Shown one piece after another: positions 22,939 through 37,330 of a stretch of DNA of 64,000 bases. Each line of letters starts with the position of its first letter. Within the stretch, counting starts at the first letter, position 1. The notes beneath the pieces were generated by a model that saw only the letters and a list, made by a program, of their open reading frames with translations, was not told where the DNA came from and did no database searches. Position numbers and translations under genes: made by a program. Source of the stretch: Marinitoga lauensis (GTDB taxonomy: Bacteria; Thermotogota; Thermotogae; Petrotogales; Petrotogaceae); the NCBI RefSeq assembly GCF_004135675.1, contig NZ_QHLX01000001.1:124001-188000 (forward strand), given 5' to 3'.

Positions 22939-25525
22939 ATGAACCAAAAATTGATTAGTGCATGCATTATGGCAAAAAATGAAGAGCAAAATATAGGAAG
23001 ATGTTTAAATAGTATAAAAGATTTTTGTGATGAAATTATTTTAGTAGATACAGGTTCTACAGATAATACTGTTGAAATTGCAAAAAAATATACTGACAAA
23101 GTATATTTTTTTCCATGGAATGGTAGCTTTTCTGATGCAAGAAATGAAACTTTAAAATACGCTTCTTCTGAATGGGTATTTATAATTGATGCCGATGAAG
23201 AAGCTTCTGAAAATTTAAAAAATAATATTAGAGATTATTTGAAATCATTAAAAGAGGATATTGTTGCTGTATATATACCAACTGTAAACTTTTTAGATTT
23301 TGAAAAAAAACATTCTGAAATAGCTAGTACCGCTAGATTTTTTAGAAATGGAAAGGTAAAATATGAAAATATAGTTCATAATCAACCAGTATATAAAGGT
23401 AAAAATACAAAAATCGATCTTGAATTATATCATTATGGGTATATATGGACAAGATTAAGGAGGAAACAAAAACACAACGAACTTTAGCCCTTCTTGAAAA
23501 ATACCTGGAAGAAAAACCCGATGATATATATTATTTAATTCAATATATGAAAACATTATCAATTGCTCAAAAAATATAGAAAAGATGAAAATTGGATATA
23601 AAGTATCTCAAAAAATTTTAAAAGATATTAAAAAAAAGAATTACAAACCCATTCCAATGACTGTAGAATTTATGTTTTTATGGGTATTGAATTAATGAAT
23701 AAAGGATATTGGGAGGAAGCCGAAAGATGGTTTAAAATAGGTTCAAAATGGAATCTTGATGCCTATTATGGATTAATGAATGTATACTATAATAAGCGTG
23801 ATTGGGAAAATTTAAAAAGTGCTTCGTCTGATTTTTTAAAATATTTAAATGTTTTTGAAAGCAGACGTGGTGAAATTACGTGGTCAATGCAATCATTATT
23901 TAAAAAGAATGAAGGGTTAGCTTTTCTTGTAATGTCAAAAATAAAAACAAAAGATTTTGGAGACATAGAAAATGCTTTGAATGATTTTGACTATACAAAA
24001 AATAATGAAAAAATCGTAATGTTATATAATTTTGTTTTTGATGAATTTTCTAAAGAGGATAACTATAATGTAAAAGAAGATTTAATCAAAATAATAAAAA
24101 CGCTTCATGTCGAAATACTGAAAAATAAAGAACATTATGATAAAACAACAATAGATAATATAAATAAATATAATTTAATTTTTGAAAAATTGGAAAACAA
24201 AAATCCATACATATTTTTAGAATATTTCACTGAAAGATTGGAAAAAGAAAAAAATATTGTTGGCTTTTTACTCACCTTCATTGATAATTTATTTGAAGGA
24301 GATTTTGAACAGTTACTGGAATTACTTTTAAAAATAAGAAGATTGCGAAGAAATATCAGCTCTGACAAAGAAAAAGCTGTCATAGAGCTATTAATTGCAG
24401 ATATTTTAACCAAAACTGGAAGATTCAACGAAGCAAAAATAAGATACAAAAAAGCTGTAAATTTAGAAAAATCTCTGGCGAAATTTGTTCAGGTTTTAAT
24501 AGAAGATATACTAACTCATATGGACCCAAAAGAATTAATTCCTGCATATGTTGAATTAAAAGAAGAAATGAGCAGGAAAAATGAGTTATTTTTTAGTCTG
24601 GATATTTTTGACCATAAAGAGTTATCTTTATTTGATTTTTATTTTGGGAAATGTTCCCGGAATTAAAATATGTTTATGCTTTAAAATTAAAAAACGATAA
24701 TAAAAAATTATTTGAATCATTATTATTAGAAAGCTTTGAAATAACAAAAAATAAATACTTTAAAGCTTTTGTAAGCTTGAGATTATATAATTATTTTAAA
24801 GAAAATGAGGAACTTGAAAAAGCTAAATTTTATCTTGAAAAAGCTCTTGAATTAAATTCTATACTTGCTGATTTAGCAGGAGGACACTACAATTATACTG
24901 GCTTTTATTTTGAAGAAAATATAAAAAAGAAGAAGATAAAATAGTAAACGTTTTAAATATAGGAGAAATTATTTCTTTGATACCTGTTGTTAATCCTGTT
25001 AAAACATGGTATGAATCCGTAGAAACTGGTTTAAGATATGTTTCTCCATTACCAACATATAATTCTTTAAAAAGCCTGGATAATTATTTAAAAAATTATT
25101 CTAAATATTTCAGAACCCTATTTCCAAATCCGTTAAAAAAGAATAAGATAAAATATTTATTGTCACAGATTAACGGTGATAATGTTTTAGAAATTAATAC
25201 ACTTAGCCCATTTCTAAAAAAAGAACATATTTCTATATATAATATGGAATATGTTGAAGATAGAATTTATAAATATACATTTGATACAATAGTATTCTTT
25301 AATCCAGAATATTCAAGAATTTTATTAAAGGATTTAGAATATTTAATTTCTATAAGTAATAATTTATTTGTCTTTTTCAATTTAAATGAAAATATTTTTC
25401 AAAAAGATCCAAGAGCATTATGGTATTTAAGTTCAAGTAATATAGCGAAGTTTATTAAATATACAAAACCATTTTCTTTTGATTTTATTGATGATGAATT
25501 GCTTCTTGTACAATATAAAAAATGA
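22939..25525 (+). CDS. Family 2 glycosyltransferase with TPR region and methyltransferase-like tail
   Basis: ATG 22939 (after GGGGGT) opens a GT-A glycosyltransferase domain: ISACIMAKNEEQNIGRCLN, ILVDTGSTDNTVEIA and the DxD-like FIIDADEEASE. Breaks near 23455, 23575-23680, 24650 and 24930 hide a continuous protein of about 860 residues. The middle is helical and TPR-like (MNKGYWEEAERWFKIGSKW, KTGRFNEAKIRYKKAVNL, ELEKAKFYLEKALELN). The last ~190 residues have a weak class I methyltransferase look (NGDNVLEINTLS, YTFDTIVFFNPEYS). This resembles SunS-type GT2-TPR proteins that modify peptides or surface sugars. The acceptor is unknown. Confidence 0.72.
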
Positions 25526-25578
25526 TTTAACCTTATTTAAAAGATATAAAATAAAAAATTATCGTGGAGGTGGATATT

Positions 25579-26141
25579 GTGTCATTAAAAGATCCTATTT
25601 TAAAAGAAGCTAAAGCTAAAATGGATAAAACGGTTAAACATTTAGAAGATGAATACAAAAAGCTTAGAACTGGAAGGCCTTCTCCAGCAATGTTTGAGGA
25701 AATTATGGTAGATTATTATGGAACACCTACTCCAATTAATCAAACCGCTACATTAACTGTTGGAGAAGATAGAACAGTTGTTATTACACCATGGATAAAA
25801 GCTTATGTTCAAAAATTGAAAAAGCTATTAATGCTGCTAATTTAGGTATGATGGCTTCAACTGATGGTGTAGTTGTCAGAGTTAAATTTCCTAACCCAAC
25901 AGTAGAGGATAGAAAAAAATGGGTTAAACACGCAAAAGAACTTTCTGAAGATTTTAAAATCGCATTAAGAAACATTAGACGTGAAGATATGAAAATTGTT
26001 AAAGAGAAACAAAAAAATGGTGAGATTCCTGAAGATGATGCTAAAAAATTAGAAGAAGAAATTCAAAAAATATTAAAAGAGCACGAACACAAAATCGATG
26101 AAGTATTTCATAAAAAAGAAAAGGAGATAATGGAGTCTTGA
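25579..26141 (+). CDS. frr: Ribosome recycling factor
   Basis: RRF, with EF-G, splits post-termination ribosomes. GTG 25579 follows GGAGGTGGATATT. Family motifs: [24 protein letters not shown]-type ([15 protein letters not shown]), then [26 protein letters not shown] and a C-terminal helix. The G2 run at 25793-25794 should be G3 ([16 protein letters not shown]); the missing base breaks the frame. Repaired length is 187 residues, standard. The stop overlaps the uppS TTG start by 4 bases. It belongs to the conserved frr-uppS-cdsA block, though pyrH and tsf are absent upstream. Confidence 0.96.
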
Positions 26142-26842
26142 AAATACCAAAACATGTTGGAATCATAATGGATGGAAATGGAAGATGGGCCAGGCAGAGA
26201 GGACTTAAAAGGACAATGGGGCACGAACGTGGTGCAAAAGTTGCTGAAGATGTAATACAGTGGGCATCCGATCTGGGTATAAGGTATTTAACCTTATACT
26301 CTTTTTCTACTGAAAATTGGAAAAGGCCAAAAGAAGAAGTTTCGTTCCTTTTTTCGCTTATGGTAAGATATCTTGAATCAAGACTAAATAAGATAATAAA
26401 AGAGAATGTAAGAGTTCGTTTTACTGGTAGAATTGAAGAATTACCAAAGAATGTTTTTGATGTGTGTAAACGAATAGAAGATAAAAGTAAAAATAATACG
26501 AAAATTGACGTGATTTTAGCAGTAAATTATGGTGGTCGTAAAGAAATTGTAGATGCCGTAAATAAGTTAATGGAAAAAGGTGTTAAATCTATAAATATAG
26601 AGGATATATCTAAAAATCTATATCTACCAGATGTTCCAGATCCTGAATTAATAATAAGAACTTCTGGAGAAATACGAATAAGTAATTTTCTCCTATGGCA
26701 GATTGCATACTCAGAATTATATTTTACCAATACATTATGGCCAGATTTTACCAGAGAAGATTTGATAAAAGCTGTAGAAGATTATTCAAATAGAGAAAGA
26801 AGATTTGGTAGTATTTCTTCAGATGAAGGAAGTGAAAAATAA
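26138..26842 (+). CDS. uppS: Undecaprenyl diphosphate synthase
   Basis: A cis-prenyltransferase that makes the C55 lipid carrier for peptidoglycan. The TTG start at 26138 overlaps the frr stop, with AAGGAG about 10 bases upstream. [14 protein letters not shown] carries the catalytic Asp and phosphate-binding residues; [18 protein letters not shown] and [15 protein letters not shown] are further signatures. 234 residues, intact frame. The stop shares one base with the start of cdsA. Confidence 0.96.
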   Translation: MKIPKHVGIIMDGNGRWARQRGLKRTMGHERGAKVAEDVIQWASDLGIRYLTLYSFSTENWKRPKEEVSFLFSLMVRYLESRLNKIIKENVRVRFTGRIEELPKNVFDVCKRIEDKSKNNTKIDVILAVNYGGRKEIVDAVNKLMEKGVKSINIEDISKNLYLPDVPDPELIIRTSGEIRISNFLLWQIAYSELYFTNTLWPDFTREDLIKAVEDYSNRERRFGSISSDEGSEK

Positions 26843-27686
26843 TGGCTATTAATAAAAAAAATCTCTTAATTAGAACACTTTCAGGAATTATTTTAGGACC
26901 AGCTGTTGTTTTTTCCTTTTTTACCTTACCAACTACTATTGGCCTGGTCACGTCCATTATTTTAATTACAGCATTAGAATATTTTGAAATGACTTTAAAA
27001 GACTTTAAATATGAATACAAAGTATTTCTTTCCATTATGCTTGCTTTAACAAGTGCAGTTTATGGATTTTCTTTGAGAGCTTATTATTCAGGATTAACAG
27101 TATTCGATCCAATTACAGTATATGTCATATCTATAATTTTGGTTGCAGGTTTCAGCTTAATTTATTTAAAAAATACCATAATTATAAGATTTCTATAGAA
27201 AGTTATATCTTTGGTCTTATATCTATTTCTTTATTTTTATCTTATTTTTACCATATTGTTTTGAATTATGGAGCAACTACTTCAGTTTTAGTTTTAACTT
27301 CAGTATGGATATATGATGCTGGTGCTTATTTTGTTGGATTAAATATTGGAAAACATAAATTATCACCTAATTATTCGCCCAAAAAAAGCATAGAAGGTTT
27401 AATAGGCGGAATAATTTTAACATACTTGTATATTATTATTTTTGAATATATAAGGAAAAGTTTCAATTTAAATTTAATAAACCCTTTTCAGGCTATTTTT
27501 TTTGCAATATTAGTTGGATTAATTGATACTATAGGTGACCTTACAGAATCATCTTTAAAAAGAACATATAATTTAAAAGATTCCGGGGAAACATTACCAG
27601 GCCATGGTGGTATGTACGATAGAATAGATGGATTATTATATTTAACTCCATCTTTTTATTTTTTGATGAAAATTTTTGGAATATAA
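26842..27686 (+). CDS. cdsA: Phosphatidate cytidylyltransferase
   Basis: CdsA makes CDP-diacylglycerol for phospholipids in the inner membrane. The protein is polytopic (IILGPAVVFSFFTLPTTIGL, and others). The C-terminal signature is complete: SSLKRTYNLKD followed by GETLPGHGGMYDRIDGL. A break near 27172 (A6 where A7 is expected; YLKKYHNYKISIE) splits the frame. Repaired length about 281 residues. ATG 26842 overlaps the uppS stop by one base. Confidence 0.95.
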
Positions 27687-30303
<2,617 letters not shown>

Positions 30304-30310
30304 TAAGGGG

Positions 30311-31602
30311 ATGATTTTACGGAGCGTACTATTGCATTATTGATTTTCCTTTTTGCCTATACTTTTTTAATAACAGAAAGAATTAATAGAACAATTGTTG
30401 CAATACTTGGCGCCACTGTAATGATGATACTTGGCATATTTGAAAATCATATTGAAGCCATAAAAAATTATGTTGATGTTAATACAATATATTTGTTAAT
30501 GGGAATGATGATTTTTGTTTCTGTTATTAGGAAAAAAGGTATTTTCGAGTACTTAGGAATAGTAACTCTAAAAGCTTTTAAGAAAAATGGTTATATACTT
30601 TATTTTGGATTAACTTTTACAGTAGCCTTACTCTCTGCAATAATTGATAATGTAACTACAGTTCTTGTTTTTATACCTATTACATTAGCTATTACTGATT
30701 CTTTAGATGTGGATCCATTGCCTTTTGTTTTTGGAGAAATTATGGCATCAAATATTGGAGGAACTGCCACAATAATCGGTGATCCTCCAAATATTATGAT
30801 TGCCAGTGCAGCAGGATTGCGTTTTACAGAATTTTTTATGGTTAATGGTACAATTTCTTTTTTAAATTTATTTGTAATGCAATTAATTACAATGTTTCTT
30901 TTTAAGAAAAAATTAAACTTTTCTATTGATGAAGATAAAGTTAAATCCTTTGATCCAAAATCAACCATTAAAAGTAAATTAGGATTTTATATTTCATGGG
31001 CACTGTTGCTTTTAACTCTGATTTTGTTCATATTTCAACATCAACTTGAAATGGAAAGCTCTACCATTGCGTTATTTATAGGATTTTTAGCTTTGTTAAT
31101 TTTAGATAGAAATGAAGTTGAGGAAATTCTTAAGGAGGTTGAATGGGGAACTATCTTATTTTTCTTTGGTTTATTTATTATGACAGGTGGATTAGTTCAA
31201 ACAGGAATTTTAAAAGATTTCACACATGTTTTAGTTAATATTGCAGGAAGTTCTATGAGAAGCTTTGCAATGATGCTTATAGGTGTTTCTGGGGCTATTT
31301 CAGGATTTGTCGATAATATTCCTTTTACAGCAACATTAATTCCTGTTATTAAAAATTTACAACATATAAATCCACAAACTTTTTCAGACTTGAAACCACT
31401 ATGGTATTCTTTATCCCTTGGTGCATGTTTAGGAGGTAATTTCACTCCAATAGGTGCATCTGCCAATATAGTAGCTTTAGCCATGTTAAAACAATTCAAA
31501 AATGAAGAGATTAAGTTTAAAGATTTCTTTAAGTTTGCTTTTTTAATTGTTATTACTAATCTAATATTATCTGCTATTTATATTGAATTAATTTTAATTT
31601 AA
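30311..31602 (+). CDS. ArsB/NhaD-type (SLC13-like) ion permease
   Basis: A polytopic inner-membrane transporter of the ion transporter superfamily. The two inverted half-sites are clear: NIGGTATIIGDPPNIMIAS (about residues 155-173) and GGNFTPIGASANIVA (near residue 375). About ten hydrophobic helices are visible. ATG 30311 follows TAAGGGG; one T is missing in its fourth codon region (near 30316) so the intact frame only resumes at 30340. The best guess is an ArsB- or NhaD/P-protein-like exchanger. Arsenite and Na+/H+ cannot be separated by sequence, and no ars genes are nearby. Confidence 0.82.
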
Positions 31603-31614
31603 GGAGGAAACTTT

Positions 31615-31911
31615 ATGATAAACGTAACAGACGAATTAATTGAAAAATTAGAAAAACTGGCTATGATAAAACTATCTGAAAATGAAAAAGAAGTTATAAA
31701 AAAAGATTTAAATGATTTATTAAAATATATGGAAATGATTGATGAAATTGATACAAAAGATGTTAAGCCATTATTTTCTCCTATAGAAAATATTTTAAAA
31801 AACATTTTTCATGAAGACAAGGCTAAATCTAATGAAGTATTAAAAAATATAATCAATGAATTTCCTAATAAAAGAAATGATTTGTTAAAGGTGCCTGGAA
31901 TACAGGGATAA
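31615..31911 (+). CDS. gatC: Glu-tRNA(Gln)/Asp-tRNA(Asn) amidotransferase subunit C
   Basis: GatC holds the GatA-GatB amidotransferase together. 98 residues; the family pattern runs ELIEKLEKLAMIKLSE, LNDLLKYMEMIDEIDT, VKPLFSP and ends near RNDLLKVPGI, with the usual DxVEPxxxP-like block degenerate. RBS AAGGAGGAAAC precedes ATG 31615. GatA and GatB are not in the window, so the complex would be assembled from scattered genes. It overlaps yraN by one base. Confidence 0.92.
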   Translation: MINVTDELIEKLEKLAMIKLSENEKEVIKKDLNDLLKYMEMIDEIDTKDVKPLFSPIENILKNIFHEDKAKSNEVLKNIINEFPNKRNDLLKVPGIQG

Positions 31912-32249
31912 TGAATAATAAAGGTAAAATATATGAGGATATAGCTGTTCGATTTTTAAAGAAAAAAGGTTTTAAAATTTTAAAGCGAAACTTCGCCACT
32001 AAAATTGGTGAAATTGATATTATTGCTCTCGATAAGAAATGTCTTGTCTTCATTGAAGTTAAAGGTGGAAAAGACTATATTGAAAATCCAGCATACAGAG
32101 TTAATAATAAGAAATTGCAGAAAATCATCAAAACTGCTAATATTTTTATAAAATACAATAATATTGATTTTGACGAAACAAGAATTGATGTGATTGGTGT
32201 AAATGATAAATTTGAAGTTTCTTACTTTCCAGAACAAAAATTATTTTGA
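31911..32249 (+). CDS. yraN: YraN/UPF0102 family nuclease-fold protein
   Basis: A 112-residue protein with the restriction-endonuclease-like core of UPF0102: GKIYEDIAVRFLKKKGFKIL, KIGEIDIIALD and LVFIEVKGG (the E-D-ExK set). The usual role is unknown. The start ATG overlaps the gatC stop by one base, and the gene ends at a terminator. The frame is intact. Confidence 0.92.
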   Translation: MNNKGKIYEDIAVRFLKKKGFKILKRNFATKIGEIDIIALDKKCLVFIEVKGGKDYIENPAYRVNNKKLQKIIKTANIFIKYNNIDFDETRIDVIGVNDKFEVSYFPEQKLF

Positions 32250-32267
32250 GGGGCTATAGCCCCTTTT
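32250..32267 (+). terminator. Intrinsic terminator after yraN
   Basis: GGGGCTATAGCCCC (32250-32263) followed by TTTT. It closes the dnaX-to-yraN run. Confidence 0.82.
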
Positions 32268-32285
32268 GTATATTTTAAATCTTTT

Positions 32286-32316
32286 TTGAAATATTTATCT
32301 TTTTTTGTGTTATAAT
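32286..32316 (+). promoter_or_regulatory. Promoter of the phosphohexomutase gene
   Basis: TTGAAA at 32286-32291, a 19-base spacer, and TATAAT at 32311-32316 preceded by TGT (extended -10). The ATG follows 36 bases later. Confidence 0.55.
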
Positions 32317-32352
32317 TTTATTGTATAAAGTATATTTCAAGGAGGAGAGGTT

Positions 32353-34031
32353 ATGACAGACATAGAAAAAAGTGCTTATAATAAATTTGAATTATGGATT
32401 AAAAAAGCTGATTCTTCATTAAAATATGAATTAATTACTATTAAAAATAATAAAGAGGAACTTTTAGATAGGTTTTTTAAAGATTTAGAATTTGGTACTG
32501 GTGGATTAAGAGGAAAAATCGGTGCAGGTACAAATCGTATGAATATTCATACAGTTGCAAGAGCTACTCAGGATTTGCTAATTACTTAAAAAAGATATGT
32601 AGATTTCCAGCAGTTGCAATAGCTTATGATACAAGAAAATTTTCTTTAGATTTCGCTAAAACAACAGCATCAGTTTTGGCAGCTAATGGGATTAATGTCC
32701 ATATTTTTAAAGAAGTTACTGCTACACCAATATTATCTTTTGCAGTAAGATATTTAAAAACAACTGCTGGAATTGTTATTACTGCCAGTCATAATCCACC
32801 CCAATATAATGGATATAAAATATATACTTCTGATGGAACTCAAGCTGTGCCAGAAGTAGCTAGTAAGGTTATTGAAGAAATAAATAAATTGGATTATTTT
32901 GATGATGTAAAAATTATTGATTTTGAAGAGGGCATAAAACGTGGATATATTAACTGGATATCCGAAGAACTTTTTGAAGACTACATCAATAATTTAGAAA
33001 GCTATTTAAGATCATTAATGCCTCAAATAAATAATAATATAAATATCGTTTATTCACCATTACATGGAACAGGTTTGAAACCTGTCAAAGAATTACTTAC
33101 AAGATTAGGGTTCAATTTAAAAATTGTAGAAGAACAAGCTATTCCAGATCCGAATTTTTCAACAGTTAAAGTTCCTAATCCAGAAGAAAAAGATGCTTTT
33201 AAATTAGCTTTAAATTATGCAAGTAACAATAATACAGATCTGGTTATGGCAACTGATCCAGATTCAGATAGATTAGGTATATATATAAAAGAAAAAAATG
33301 AGTATAAGTCTTTTACAGGAAACCAGATTGGAGTCATGCTATCTCATTTTATTTTAACCAGAATGCAATCTCTTGGAATTTTACCAGAAAATGGAGTAAT
33401 AATAAAAACTATTGTAACAACAGATATGATTAAACCTATAGCCAGAGAATTCAATGTTTCTATTGAAGAAACATTGACTGGTTTTAAATTTATCGGTGAA
33501 AAAATTGAAAAATTTTACAATAATGGTGAAAAGAAATTTATTTTTGGATTTGAAGAAAGTTATGGATATTTAGCAAATGAGCATGCAAGAGATAAAGATG
33601 CTGTTATAGCTTCTGGATTAGTAGCTATTATGGTTTCTTATTTGTACAATAATAATATGACATTAACTGATTATCTTAATAAATTAAGAGGAAAATATGG
33701 ATATTATCTTGAAGAAAATGTTTCATTTACATTGGAAGGAATTGAGGGAATAAACAAAATTAATAGTATCATGCAAAAATTAAGGAATACACCTCCTACT
33801 CAAGTTAAAAATTTAAAATTAGTGGAAACTATAGACTATTTAAAAGGTGTTAATGATTTACCTCAATCAAATGTAGTGGAGCTAAATTATGAAAATAAAT
33901 TAAAAATTATTGGAAGACCATCTGGAACAGAACCAAAAATTAAATTTTATTTGTTAGCTAAAGGAAATGATGAAATCGAAGCAGAAAATATCATTTCATG
34001 GGCAAAAGAGGTTGTAAATTCATTGACTTAA
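32353..34031 (+). CDS. Phosphoglucomutase/phosphomannomutase family enzyme
   Basis: An alpha-D-phosphohexomutase interconverting hexose 1- and 6-phosphates. RBS AAGGAGGAGAGG precedes ATG 32353. Key sites: [18 protein letters not shown], the phosphoserine loop [15 protein letters not shown], metal site [11 protein letters not shown], sugar loop [10 protein letters not shown] and phosphate site [14 protein letters not shown]. The length (about 560 residues) fits the large PgcA/PMM2-like branch. The G2 run at 32571-32572 should be G3 ([11 protein letters not shown]), and the loss breaks the frame. Exact sugar preference cannot be assigned. Confidence 0.93.
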
Positions 34032-34046
34032 TATTGAGGTGAAATT

Positions 34047-34634
34047 ATGGAACCAAATCTATTATTAGTAACCAATAATGGTGATTTTTATGTTCCAAAG
34101 AAATGTGAATTTATCGATTCTAAGACATTAAAAATTATGCTATATAGTGAAGAAGATCTGGAAAACATCCAAAACTTTAATAATGGCATTCTAGGATATT
34201 TTATATTGAAAGAAAAAAAGGTAATTTAGTAGGTTTAAAAAGATTTTTAAAATAGATAAAAAAGTTTCGTCTTATTTAAAAGTTTCTTTTGTAGATTTTT
34301 ATCAGAAGAGATAAGAGAGTTATATGGTGATTATATAGAATTAATATCAGAATTCATTGGACTATATGAAACAATACATGAATTTAATTCTTTAATAAAG
34401 ACCAATAAAATAAGGGAAAATTATGAAGATTGGCTAGAAACCTTAGTTAAAAATGTTGAAGATTCGCACAAAGAAACAATAAAAATGTATGTATCAAAAT
34501 TTGCGAACCTTTATTTAATAAGAATTTATGAGAAATTATTCAAAAAAAATTTAGAGTTACTTGAAAAACAAGAAAAAGAAATTGCTTATAAGTTATTAGA
34601 AACTGGTGTTTTAAAAGAAAAAGGCGTTTTATAA
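34047..34634 (+). CDS. Uncharacterised protein, probably Thermotogota-specific
   Basis: RBS GAGGTGAAATT precedes ATG 34047. The N-terminal 58 residues (MEPNLLLVTNNGDFYVPKK) stop at 34229 after a break near 34215. A second break near 34300 leads into a helical C-terminus (IRELYGDYIELISEFIGLYE, ISSLIKTN-type coils) that ends at 34634. About 196 residues after repair. No family recognised. The helix-rich, charged C-terminal half with no membrane segment suggests a cytoplasmic protein. It lies 12 bases before truA and is probably co-transcribed. Confidence 0.55.
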
Positions 34635-34646
34635 TGGAGGTAAAAT

Positions 34647-35384
34647 ATGAGAAGAGTTGCCGCAATAGTTGCGTATGATGGAACAAAGTTTAATGGATTT
34701 CAAGGACAGCCAAAAGTAAGAACTGTACAAGGAGAATTTGAAAAAACTCTCCAGAGAATTTTTAAGCAAAAGATAATTTCATGGGGTGCTGGAAGAACAG
34801 ACACTGGAGTTCATGGTTATGGACAGGTCATAGCTTTTAGTGTTCCAAATGATAGGATGACATTAAAAAATATAAAAGATGCATTAAATGCAAATCTTCC
34901 AGAAGATATATATGTAAGGGAAATTAGGAATGTCAGAGATAAATTTTCTCCGCGTCACGAAGCTAAAAAAAGAATATACCATTATTTTATTTATCAAAAT
35001 GATGAACCAAACATATTTTTAAGAGATAGGGTTTGGTGGTTTCCTTATGATTTAAATATAAATAAAATGAGAAAAGCTGCTAAATACCTGGAAGGAGAAC
35101 ATGATTTCACGACATTCAAAACCGGGCATGATGATAGAAATCCTGTAAGAACAATATATAGAATTAGGATTTTAAAAATGAGAAATAATATTATTTTAAT
35201 AAGGGTTGAAGGACATTCATTTTTAAGAAGAATGGTAAGAAATATTGTAGGTGCTTTAGTAAAGGTAGGGACAGAAAGTTGGGAACCAGAATATATAAAA
35301 GAAATTTTAGAGGCAAAAAGTCGTTCAAAAGCTCCAGCATCGGCTCCACCACAAGGATTATACTTTTATTCTGTATTATTTTAA
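34647..35384 (+). CDS. truA: tRNA pseudouridine(38-40) synthase
   Basis: TruA isomerises uridines 38-40 in tRNA anticodon stem-loops. RBS GGAGGTAAA precedes ATG 34647. Catalytic Asp in [15 protein letters not shown]; other marks are [37 protein letters not shown] and [18 protein letters not shown]. 245 residues, intact. Its last ~30 bases overlap, in another frame, the signal peptide of the next gene. Confidence 0.96.
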   Translation: MRRVAAIVAYDGTKFNGFQGQPKVRTVQGEFEKTLQRIFKQKIISWGAGRTDTGVHGYGQVIAFSVPNDRMTLKNIKDALNANLPEDIYVREIRNVRDKFSPRHEAKKRIYHYFIYQNDEPNIFLRDRVWWFPYDLNINKMRKAAKYLEGEHDFTTFKTGHDDRNPVRTIYRIRILKMRNNIILIRVEGHSFLRRMVRNIVGALVKVGTESWEPEYIKEILEAKSRSKAPASAPPQGLYFYSVLF

Positions 35385-36536
35385 TAAATATTTCAATATT
35401 TTCAAAAGAAAAAATAGGGCTGATATATAATGGCCCTTCTTCTTTGTTTACAGATATATTTTATAGTATTTATAAATATGCTGATATAGAAACTCCACCA
35501 TCAACGAATTCTAAAAGATTAGAAATTACTATTCAGGCTTCACGTGTCATAATAGATTTTGAAAAAAAAGAATATACTGACTCTTTAAACAATTTAAAAT
35601 ATTTACTGTCAAATATTTTTAAAAACTATTATCAAAGAAGAATTTACTTGATAGCAAATAATTGTCAAATACTTGATGAGTCTGGAACAATAGTTAATTC
35701 TGCTTTTTTTGACTGGTCAGAAAATTTAAAAGTAAAAATTTTGAAAGATAATTTGATTTTCAATATTCCGTGAAAGTACCTCTAGGACAAAGCTTAAAAA
35801 AGTCCCTGAAAGATGGATTGATGTCGATTTTTCTGGATATACCGGTGACGCAACACTAAACGGAGAAAAAATTGAATTAAAAGAACATATGATATTGCCA
35901 CCGGATAATTATATTCTTGAAACACCTTATGAAAAAATAAGATTTAATCTTGAAAATATTTATGATAAATATAAAGTGCCTTTAATATCAGAAATTATAG
36001 AAAAGGAAATATCTTTTAAAAAAATTCTGGGAGTTTTCAATTTAGAAACCGGTATTGAAATTACCGGAAGTGAAAAAAGCGTTTGGATCCCCAAAAATGA
36101 TGATAATATTTTAATTATTGAAAATGCTGTTTTTGTTTCACCATTTGGTATTTTAGAAAAAAATAAAAGTATTCAATACCATGGAATTCCTGTTTTTGCT
36201 TATGAAAATAATTTTACTATTTATCTTATTACTTCTTATGGAGAAATAATAACTGTTGGTTTAAGGAATATTATTAGAGATATAGGAAGAGCACCTGCAT
36301 ATATAACTGTTAAAAATAATAAAATATCTGTTTTAACTGTTGGAGGAAAAAAATATTCAATAGATTTAAAAACTGGTGGATTATACTTTGTTGGTCAAAC
36401 ATCAAAAATTGAAAATAATATTAAGTTATACACAGAAAAAAAGATATCATTAAAAAATAAAAATATTTTTATACAAAATAATAAAGTAAAAATTACAAGA
36501 AAAAATACTATAACGGGGTATAAAAATGGAAAATAG
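35354..36536 (+). CDS. Exported protein of unknown function; start unclear
   Basis: A hydrophobic leader ([16 protein letters not shown]) begins at about 35357, inside the end of truA. No ATG, GTG or TTG lies at a sensible distance in this frame, so the start is either non-canonical or hidden by an indel. A break near 35770 joins the first ~140 residues to a C-terminal part rich in beta strands ([34 protein letters not shown]) with four short blade-like units, possibly a propeller. About 390 residues. The stop overlaps the tlyA start by 11 bases. No family recognised. Confidence 0.5.
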
Positions 36537-37251
36537 GTTAGATATATTTCTGGTTAAAAATAATTATGTTGAATCTCGAGAAAAAGCACAACGCTTAATT
36601 AAAGAAAAAAAGGTTAAAGTTAATGATGTTTTTGTTACTAAACCATCGAGAAAGATAAAAGAAACTGATAAAATAGAAATTACAGAAAATGAAAAATATG
36701 TAAGCAGAGCTGCATATAAACTATTAAAAGCTATAAAAGAATTTAATATTAATATAAAAGATAAAATATGTATGGATATTGGTTCATCTACAGGTGGTTT
36801 TACTCAGGTTTTATTAGAATATGGTGCTAAAAAAGTTTATGCTATAGATTCTGGGACAAATCAACTTCATGAAAATTTAAGAAATAATCCTAAGATCATT
36901 GTTATGGAAAATACAAATGCCCGTTATTTAAAAAAAGAAGACTTTGATAAAATTGAAGTTTTTACCTGTGATGTATCTTTTATATCTGTTACTAAACTAA
37001 TTGAGTCAATAAAAAATATAACCTCTCCTTTTGCTCAAGGGATTATTTTAATAAAACCTCAATTCGAATTAGAACCTTCAAAATTAGTAAAAGGTGTTGT
37101 GAAAAAAGAAGCTTATAGAAAAGAAGCAATTGAAAAGGTAAAAAAAGTTTTTGAAAAAAATAATTTTAAAATTTTAGGACTAACAGAGTCCCCTATAAAA
37201 GGTAAAGAAGGAAATATAGAATTCTTATTGTATGTAATGAAAATCAATTAA
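36526..37251 (+). CDS. tlyA: TlyA-family rRNA methyltransferase
   Basis: An S4 RNA-binding domain ([20 protein letters not shown]) followed by an FtsJ/RrmJ-like methyltransferase domain: SAM site MDIGSSTGGFTQVLL (about residue 83), AIDSGTNQLH and the KPQFE motif. TlyA proteins 2'-O-methylate cytidines of 16S and/or 23S rRNA. 241 residues, intact. ATG 36526 lies within the end of the previous gene, with a GGGGT upstream. The next element is the guanine riboswitch. Confidence 0.92.
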   Translation: MENRLDIFLVKNNYVESREKAQRLIKEKKVKVNDVFVTKPSRKIKETDKIEITENEKYVSRAAYKLLKAIKEFNINIKDKICMDIGSSTGGFTQVLLEYGAKKVYAIDSGTNQLHENLRNNPKIIVMENTNARYLKKEDFDKIEVFTCDVSFISVTKLIESIKNITSPFAQGIILIKPQFELEPSKLVKGVVKKEAYRKEAIEKVKKVFEKNNFKILGLTESPIKGKEGNIEFLLYVMKIN

Positions 37252-37330
37252 CCAAGGATTAATAATATAGCAAAAGAAATTAAGTCTTTTTCTGTTAAAA
37301 TTCAGAAAATTAAATATTTTTAATGATGCT

